A stretch of 53,897 nucleotides of DNA from DASRAU01 sp035638075 (GTDB taxonomy: Bacteria > Acidobacteriota > Polarisedimenticolia > Gp22-AA2), in the NCBI GenBank assembly GCA_035638075.1, contig DASRAU010000018.1, forward strand, positions 1 through 53,897. The letters are read 5' to 3'. Below, piece after piece: positions 50,001-53,897 of the stretch (position 1 is the first letter of the stretch; every line of letters starts with the position of its first letter). A model generated the notes under the pieces. It ran no database searches and was not told the DNA's origin. It worked only from the letters and a program-made list of their open reading frames with translations. The position numbers and the translations under genes were made by a program.

Positions 50001-52384
50001 ACGACGCGCTCGGGCGCGTCGTGAAGGAGTGGTACCCGGCCGAGGAAGCGGCCGGTTCGGCGTCCACGTACAACGGCGGCCACTCCGCCGTGCCGACGCA
50101 GGTGCAGTTCAACCTGCTCGATCTCGTCACCAGGACCACGCATCCGGACGGGTCGTTCGTCGCCAATGACTACCTGTTCGGCGGCGCCCCCCGCTTCGGC
50201 GCCAGCCTCTTCCTCGCCCACCAGGTGGACGAGGAGGGCCGCGCACAGGACACCTACAGCGACGTGCGCGACAACGTCCTCGGCGTCGAGTCGCGGCCGG
50301 GCACCGCGCAGGCGCTGCTGACGCGCTACGACTCCGATGCGCTCGGCCAGCTCTACCGGGTGCAGGACCCGGCGGGGAACGTCACCATCCACACCTACGA
50401 CTGGCTCGGCCGGCGCACGTCCACCAACTCGCCGGACGGAGGCTTCGTGACCTTCAAGTACGACGCCGCCTCGAACCTGATCGAGAAGGTGACGCCGAAC
50501 CTGCGCGCGAAGAACCAGAAGATCACCTACCGCTACGACTTCGAGCGGCCGCGCATCGTCTCCTACCCCGACGCGCCCCTGGGGATCATGTACACCTACG
50601 GCGGCCTCAATGCCTCCGAGAACGGCGTCGGGCGGGTGGTGGCGGTGCACGACCCGGCGCGCGACATGACGATCGGGTACGGTCCGATGGGCGAGGTGAC
50701 GCGCGAGACCACGGTGATGATGCTCCACAACCTCAGCACGACGACCTCCACGAAGATGACCTTCACGACCGCGTTCGATGAGGACTCGTTCGGGCGGTAC
50801 AAGACCGTCACCTACCCGGACGGCGAAGCGCTGTCCTACGCCTACGACGCGGGCGGGCTCGTCTCGAAGGTCACGGGACAGAAGACCCCGTTCGCCTACC
50901 CGTACGTGGATCGACAGGAGTACGACGCCTTCTTCGCCCGCCGCTTCCGCCAGACCGGGAACGGCGTCAAGACGGAAACCGCCTACGATCCGCTGACGCG
51001 GCGCGTCTCGCTCATCCAGACGAACGCACCGCCCCGCGAGATCCAGCACCTCGCCTACGGGTACGACAAGGTGGGGAACGTCCTGAGCGTCAACAACCCG
51101 ATCCCGTTCCCGCCCGGGGACAACACCCAGGGTGGGCCGAGCACCGAGACCTACACCTACGACACGCACTATCGCCTGGAGACCGCCCGCGGGGTCTACA
51201 AGTACGCCGACAAGACCCGCAACTACACCTACGACGTGACCTACGACGCCCAGGGCAACCTCAAGACGAAGGCGCAGACGGACACCATCTTCCCGTCGAA
51301 GAAGCCGGCGCAGATCCAGGCCAAGACGACGTACACGCTGAACCCCATCGTCTACGGCCTGCCGGCGCCGCACCAGGTGGCGCAGATCGGCTCGCGCGCC
51401 TACACGCACGACCTCGACGGCAATGTCACCGGCTGGACCGACGCCAAGGGCGGCCAGCGGCGTTCCATGACCTGGACCGCCGACGATCGCATGGCGACCA
51501 GCGCCGACAACGGCAGCACCACGACCGAGACCTACGACGATGCCGGGCGGCTGGCCATCGAGCGTGGCCCGCAGGGCGAGAAGGGCTTCGTCAACCAGTG
51601 GTACATGGTGGTCAACGGCAGCAACTTCTGGAAGGACGTCTGGGTCGGCGCCGAGCGCATCGAGACCAAGAAGGTCGAATCCCCGGGGCTGCCGGAGAAC
51701 AAGCGGTACTTCCTCCACAAGGACCTGCAGGGGAACACCAACATGGTGACCGACCTGCTCGGGGTGCCGTTCGAGCACCTGATCTACTTCCCGGGCGGCG
51801 AGGTCTGGATCCTCGAGGCCAGCACCACGTTCCGCGAGCCGTTCACCTTCGCGGGCGCCTATTACGACGACCAGCGGATGCTCCTGAGCCTCGGCCGTCG
51901 CTGGTACGAGCCGCGCGAGGAGTACCTGTTCACGACCGACCCGGGGCTGCTCGATGTGCCCGAGAGCGTCCTCGACGACCCGGCCCTGCTTCCGCCTTAC
52001 ACCTACGGGGAGAACAATCCGATCCGGCTCGCCGACCACGACGGCCGCGTCCCGGAGGACGTGCAGAAAGCCTTCCGGGCCGCCTTCGGCAAGCCCGGCG
52101 GCGGACTGGACAACGCTTCGCTCAGCGCGTTCAGCTCGCAGCTCCTGACGCGCATCAACAGGAACGGCCCGGCCACCGCGAAGCTGGGCGTCTTCCTCGG
52201 GAAGGTCGCGGCCGACCCGGGCAAGGCGGCACGCGCCGGCCTCTCGGCGCTGAACGAGCGCCTCGGATCGAAGCCGCTTCTCTCGATCGATCTGAAGAAG
52301 ACCGGCTCGGGTCTGCAGCTCGAGGAGGTGCGCGTGTCGCCGACCCTCGGCTTCAAGGAGTTCAAGCTCAAGAAAAAGAAGTAA
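44024..52384 (+). CDS. Giant SpvB/TcdB-like RHS/YD-repeat protein (single-chain Tc B-C-like)
   Basis: 2,786 residues; the ATG at 44024 follows GGAGGG at 9 bases and opens a signal peptide (SWTALVLLVLLLLPGGGFIP). The N-terminal SpvB-type domain has PILIPPGRGGVQPNLDLTYD and GWLGQGWDLSLGAIEVDTRW. Six DxNxDGxPD calcium-type motifs (MDINGDGLPDK, ADVNGDGLPDR, VDVDGDGILDR and others) mark the FG-GAP/TcdB-middle propeller. From about residue 1,900 to 2,650 come RHS/YD repeats (SYTYDAAGRLQS, YRYDFERPRI, YTYDTHYRLE). The RHS core follows (YFLHKDLQGNTNMVTDLLG; YTYGENNPIRLADHDGR, ending near 2,675). Only ~111 residues remain, Lys-rich at the end, with no toxin fold I recognise. It may be a large secreted shell protein, toxin or wall-associated protein. 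Confidence 0.9.
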   Translation: MKARSWTALVLLVLLLLPGGGFIPARADMSTTAQSRGGSALKGAIDFTLGRQPQVTPQALGSGALGGLQYADPTEGLALVEPPTASSQGNATLTQPILIPPGRGGVQPNLDLTYDSSGGDGWLGQGWDLSLGAIEVDTRWGVPRFLPNQESETYVLDGDVLFPNAVRSTLLPRVTDREDFTRRVETHHDRIIRHGTNPKDYWWEVIDKNGAHFWYGGFPDGGGPKGLDPLPTRDDSAILTDDQGNATRWALSAMRDVGVNAIRFHYETVQGTRVGAQGATMGRQLYLKSIRYTAASPASGHPEDPAYEVRLLRDADITPAPAPRRDVVVDARGGFLQVTSDLLRRIEIWYGAPNADESPRTYNILSRAYNLNYLEGEFGKSLLKSVDQVGSDGAVFATNTFDYYDQVRGTNGNLQGFDTPTPWNTQSDNLHEDLIGAVPISALGGSLSNGGGFRIYIGYNQTDPLKDGSFGGGLALKGGASEASAEFMDINGDGLPDKVFRSGGGVSYRLNRSGPGGTTEFDPIKHPVGNLEALSKESFFEFSGGPEAHFVASVQFSISVAIAQGEAYFSDVNSDGLPDFVRGGKVYFNHLENVSGQLLPTFEDVSTRTRVPIDPGAAAAPQLQQLQDLEAQEKARSPLVDTVRRFTAPWSGHVSITGDVTLSPAVVPGGSSDGVRAAIETAGAALWSDTLTSPAETKSPTGVANLAVAKGQAIYFRLGSIDDGVLDQVTWNPTITYQDVTGPLDVNGLSPVTFTASNDFTLAGRPHTTVTMPLDGMVQFDADVTKTAVTSDDVTVLVLKNGVPVVQQTLPRGSVGTTHVSAGFPVAAPVGANRDRIEARLSVDSPIDVTRVGWTPELHYVSATNNGQPVPTTDANGNNTLSLIVPTDTDIYPVDDLGGPQQPYTSDHDGTVNVIADVTAGPSHPQGDVVLTVKGSDGSLAKQPFTLAANTLSGSATLSVALKSGTDYWFDLSVREPGLSDAIGSSKVHYEYNDGAAHSVDVPSARHWAGSQGVFPIAYRGWAYAGYNADGPKATAPLDPAAFVFNPADFPTSDPTGFDDPGYKDPAQGKAYAFIASALGNDSTVPPSVWRGPKDSLHGGPGEAQSSRLKNDSIHLVTATGAGAQAPVRLSVSPSLALTAGVASLGGSFGWGPNLGLLDYMDLNGDGFPDYVSPNQVQYTGPRGGYVDTRSQAYLGVVTNDTEMATGGGVDGSAVEIKANSEARSNTSQAVVPTSGKRGRKRSNTAGKGKTSDGDISGAKMGFSLGLGTSFSNEPATGQASFDLDQETKIADVNGDGLPDRVRVDNDRVFVRLNLGYAFSDTEILWAESRFENGQTVNGTLGPSLGFNFGELEFAGGLSLTEAYTTMKTVWVDVDGDGILDRLRKGDNTIFVSFGTGSGVLPEAAFGPMAQASVGNAVFNSMPLLQGDQVAIGHDTGLGAGFDFTIGIGPLCFIIGECYIILNPGADFERGVSSQEVELSDVDGDGRPDSVFSTADSQLVVRRNLTDRTNLLKAVSNALGGTITLGYERKGNTVDQPASLWALSRVEVDDGRPGDGVNKRITTWEYEGGRSNPLERTDFGFAKVTEKARDLSEAVLRITERAYLNDNIFNAGLQTRETLLDPVGKKIKETISDWKLVDVATNDTAAVAPTAADPANLRLLGMSVAPERTKVEQRWFDSAGVQAKNTWTTYAYDDLANVTQAVDVGEPGIPGDDLTMTLRYSDCTIAQSDDLTSVFACPAPAPAGGHSPFWNPNRCGTWTSLPAVATLTDSTGQILRQRDGRTDLCDNSSVTHLVENINAADVAITDLSYDDWGSYNHIVYPPNATGQRYQVDYVYDVVNRANVGLTADSHAPHAADPDADPTEACGTPDAPVKGCAYSTFDGPTGRIASRLDANGRTTSYTYDAAGRLQSITLPKEQGTGHATVTFEYNPTAPAYAYAVAHHFDAFHPADPIDTVAFADGTGRRTQTKQDASFFRGAAAPSEAGMAVSGAVEYDALGRVVKEWYPAEEAAGSASTYNGGHSAVPTQVQFNLLDLVTRTTHPDGSFVANDYLFGGAPRFGASLFLAHQVDEEGRAQDTYSDVRDNVLGVESRPGTAQALLTRYDSDALGQLYRVQDPAGNVTIHTYDWLGRRTSTNSPDGGFVTFKYDAASNLIEKVTPNLRAKNQKITYRYDFERPRIVSYPDAPLGIMYTYGGLNASENGVGRVVAVHDPARDMTIGYGPMGEVTRETTVMMLHNLSTTTSTKMTFTTAFDEDSFGRYKTVTYPDGEALSYAYDAGGLVSKVTGQKTPFAYPYVDRQEYDAFFARRFRQTGNGVKTETAYDPLTRRVSLIQTNAPPREIQHLAYGYDKVGNVLSVNNPIPFPPGDNTQGGPSTETYTYDTHYRLETARGVYKYADKTRNYTYDVTYDAQGNLKTKAQTDTIFPSKKPAQIQAKTTYTLNPIVYGLPAPHQVAQIGSRAYTHDLDGNVTGWTDAKGGQRRSMTWTADDRMATSADNGSTTTETYDDAGRLAIERGPQGEKGFVNQWYMVVNGSNFWKDVWVGAERIETKKVESPGLPENKRYFLHKDLQGNTNMVTDLLGVPFEHLIYFPGGEVWILEASTTFREPFTFAGAYYDDQRMLLSLGRRWYEPREEYLFTTDPGLLDVPESVLDDPALLPPYTYGENNPIRLADHDGRVPEDVQKAFRAAFGKPGGGLDNASLSAFSSQLLTRINRNGPATAKLGVFLGKVAADPGKAARAGLSALNERLGSKPLLSIDLKKTGSGLQLEEVRVSPTLGFKEFKLKKKK

Positions 52385-52397
52385 GAACGCCACGGCG

Positions 52398-52434
52398 GGC
52401 CCCCCGGCGCTATACTCCGCCGCGCCGGGGGGCC
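52398..52434. promoter_or_regulatory. 13-bp inverted repeat with a TATACT -10-like box in its loop
   Basis: GGCCCCCCGGCGC (52398-52410) and GCGCCGGGGGGCC (52422-52434) pair perfectly around TATACTCCGCC. It starts 14 bases after the RHS stop and ends 4 bases before the next ATG. It could terminate the RHS transcript; as DNA it would present the -10 box in the loop, and in RNA the right arm covers the start region of the permease gene. The -35 is not evident. Confidence 0.5.
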
Positions 52435-52437
52435 TCG

Positions 52438-53568
52438 ATGCAGACGGAGCCGCAGCGCCCATCGTCCAAGCCCGACGACGCCGTCGTCACGGCGCGCCTG
52501 CTCGACCTGTTCATCCGCGCCGGTGTCATCGGACTGCTGGCGGCCCTCTGCTTCGTCGTTTTCGCTCCCTTCCTGACGCTCATGGTCTGGGCGATCGTCA
52601 TCGCCGTCGTCCTCTCCCCCGCCCACGACTGGCTGGCCGCCCGCCTCGGCGGCCGCTCCGGGCTGGCGGCCACGCTCATCGTGCTCGCGGGGACGCTGCT
52701 CCTCGTCGTGCCGACGGCGCTCCTGATGAGCTCGTTCGGAAGCTCGGTGCGCGACCTCGTGCAGGGCGTGCAGAGCAACACCCTGCAGATTCCCCCGCCG
52801 GCCGAGAGCGTCCAGGGCTGGCCGCTCGTCGGCAAAAAGGTCTTCGCGATCTGGTCGAAGGCCAGCACCGACCTCCCCGCCCTGGTCCAGAGCCTGCAGC
52901 CGAAGATCGGCGAGCTGGCGCGCAAGGCCCTCTCCATCGTCGCCAACATCGGGCTCGGGGTGCTGCAGTTCGTCGCCTCGCTCATCGTGGGAGGCATCCT
53001 GATGGCGTACGGCGCCGCGGGCGCACGGGCGAGCCTGGCCATCGTGTCGCGCCTCGTCGGCCGCACACGCGGCGCCTCGTTCCAGACCCTCGCGATCGGG
53101 ACCATCCGCGGCGTGGCCCAGGGGGTCATCGGCATCGCCTTCGTGCAGGCGATCCTGGTCGGCGTGGTGCTGCTCATCGCCGGCGTTCCGTGGGCGGGGG
53201 TGCTGGCGGCGATCACCCTCGTCCTGAGCATCGCGCAGGTGCCGGCGCTCCTCGTCATCATCCCCGTCATCGCCTACATCTGGATGAGCGGGAGCTACGG
53301 CACCGGAGCGGCGGTCCTGTACACGGTGCTGCTGCTCGTGGCGGGTCTCGCCGACAACGTCCTGAAGCCGCTGATGCTCGGCCGCGGCGTCGAGGCGCCC
53401 ATGCCGGTCATCCTGCTCGGAGCGCTCGGGGGCATGGCCTCGGGCGGCATCCTCGGCATGTTCGTCGGCGCCACGGCGCTGGCGCTCGGCTACCAGATCT
53501 TCATGAAGTGGGTCGAGGGCGACCAACGTGAACGCGAAAGTGTGGGGAACGTAGCCGGAAGCGCGTGA
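52438..53568 (+). CDS. AI-2E family (PerM-type) transporter
   Basis: 376 residues with about 7-8 membrane segments. The order is characteristic: two N-terminal helices (GLLAALCFVVFAPFLTLMVW, VIAVVLSPAHDWLA), another helix, an extracytoplasmic/soluble region of ~100 residues, then a helical C-terminal half. The latter has QGVIGIAFVQAILVGVVLLI, LVLSIAQVPALLVIIPVIAY and LADNVLKPLMLGRGVEAPMP, the last being the family signature (DNVLKPLLLGRG). Members export AI-2 in one case or act as Na+/H+ antiporters in others; the substrate is not decided by sequence. The ATG at 52438 lacks a clear ribosome binding site and lies near a palindrome. Confidence 0.9.
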   Translation: MQTEPQRPSSKPDDAVVTARLLDLFIRAGVIGLLAALCFVVFAPFLTLMVWAIVIAVVLSPAHDWLAARLGGRSGLAATLIVLAGTLLLVVPTALLMSSFGSSVRDLVQGVQSNTLQIPPPAESVQGWPLVGKKVFAIWSKASTDLPALVQSLQPKIGELARKALSIVANIGLGVLQFVASLIVGGILMAYGAAGARASLAIVSRLVGRTRGASFQTLAIGTIRGVAQGVIGIAFVQAILVGVVLLIAGVPWAGVLAAITLVLSIAQVPALLVIIPVIAYIWMSGSYGTGAAVLYTVLLLVAGLADNVLKPLMLGRGVEAPMPVILLGALGGMASGGILGMFVGATALALGYQIFMKWVEGDQRERESVGNVAGSA

Positions 53569-53670
53569 ACGCAAATCGTCCGCCGGTGACCGTGGCTTTC
53601 AGGCGCGCTTCCTGTTTCCTCGGAAAATCCCCGCTTCCGGCCGGCATGAGTCTTGGTCTGTGGGCCGCGC

Positions 53671-53897
53671 ATGCACTGGCCCGGGACGCCGATCGAGCAC
53701 CTGTCAGGGTTTCAACCCACCTTCTGCCCGCGACGAGGTTGTCCCGAGCACCTCCGCCTGACCCCGGGGTTCCGGTTCGTGCGGCATGGCTTCTACAGCA
53801 CCCGCCGCCGCCGGCGCATCCCGAGGTTCCGCTGTCTCACGTGCGGCTCGACCTTCTCACGGCAGACATACGCCCTGTCGTATTACAGCAAGCGGCC
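53671..53897 (+). CDS. N-terminal zinc-ribbon of a transposase-like protein (3' end outside window)
   Basis: 75 codons are visible before the window ends. The start region MHWPGTPIEHLSGFQPTFCP leads to a four-cysteine pattern: CPRRGC, then after a basic stretch (RFVRHGFYSTRRRRRIPRFR) CLTCGSTFSRQTY. This resembles the zinc-ribbon plus basic region at the start of IS1/InsA- and IS1595-like transposases and some related DNA-binding proteins. No terminal inverted repeat can be assigned in the 102 bases between the AI-2E stop and this start. It could also be a standalone regulator; the catalytic domain lies beyond the edge. Confidence 0.5.
   Translation, partial: MHWPGTPIEHLSGFQPTFCPRRGCPEHLRLTPGFRFVRHGFYSTRRRRRIPRFRCLTCGSTFSRQTYALSYYSKR

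Noticed and set aside
46100..52462. A 2,120-codon open frame antisense to the RHS gene
   Set aside because: It is a mirror of YD/RHS coding sequence with no plausible start context or domain.

Overview
The window is uniformly GC-rich and gene-dense. It has short intergenic gaps, ATGA/GTGA start-stop overlaps and many exported proteins. Acidobacteriota, Eisenbacteria-like or deltaproteobacterial-type lineages are suggested by several features: a Ser/Thr kinase fused to beta-propeller repeats, tandem STAS proteins, an S9A prolyl oligopeptidase, a TPR/ExbB/ExbD/AgmX operon, DUF11 and choice-of-anchor L surface proteins, and a GEMM-type riboswitch. No rRNA, tRNA or CRISPR was seen, so the taxonomic guess is inference only.

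Left part (1-20.2 kb), mixed cell physiology. It holds a secreted HExxH/PPC protein; a minus-strand operon of an SH3-like exported protein, a LolA-like protein and an M20-family protein lacking several metal ligands; and a thioredoxin-fold gene whose CxxC motif is written UGA-G-G-C, with a SECIS-like hairpin directly after the UGA (a probable selenoprotein). A ferritin-like protein with an Arg/Ser tail follows. Next come a translationally coupled GT4 glycosyltransferase and glycogen-debranching enzyme, a glycine-zipper stress protein, a CPA1 antiporter, a Ser/Thr kinase divergent from two STAS genes, a prolyl oligopeptidase, a small Cys-containing exported protein, a sigma-70 region-4-only gene and an MscS channel.

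Middle part (20.2-40.8 kb), an envelope machine. A sigma-54 type -24/-12 promoter precedes nine tightly packed genes: a coiled-coil exported protein, two large TPR/coiled-coil proteins, a TPR lipoprotein, a Pro/Ala-rich exported protein, ExbB/TolQ, two ExbD/TolR and an AgmX/PglI TonB-like protein. This looks like a proton-driven envelope-spanning motor or energy transducer, as in Tol-Pal, Ton or Agl-Glt systems. Directly after it, a cyclic-di-GMP-I (GEMM) riboswitch with an unusually long P3 arm precedes a DUF11/SdrD-like repeat protein and a coupled triple-OmpA plus beta-barrel outer-membrane protein. A reasonable reading is that sigma-54 and c-di-GMP jointly control surface structure.

Right part (40.8-53.9 kb), large secreted proteins. 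It holds a choice-of-anchor L protein carrying an exact 186-bp cysteine-rich tandem repeat, a 2,786-residue SpvB/TcdB/RHS protein resembling a single-chain Tc-toxin B-C component, an AI-2E-family permease, and the start of a zinc-ribbon (transposase-like) gene cut by the window edge.
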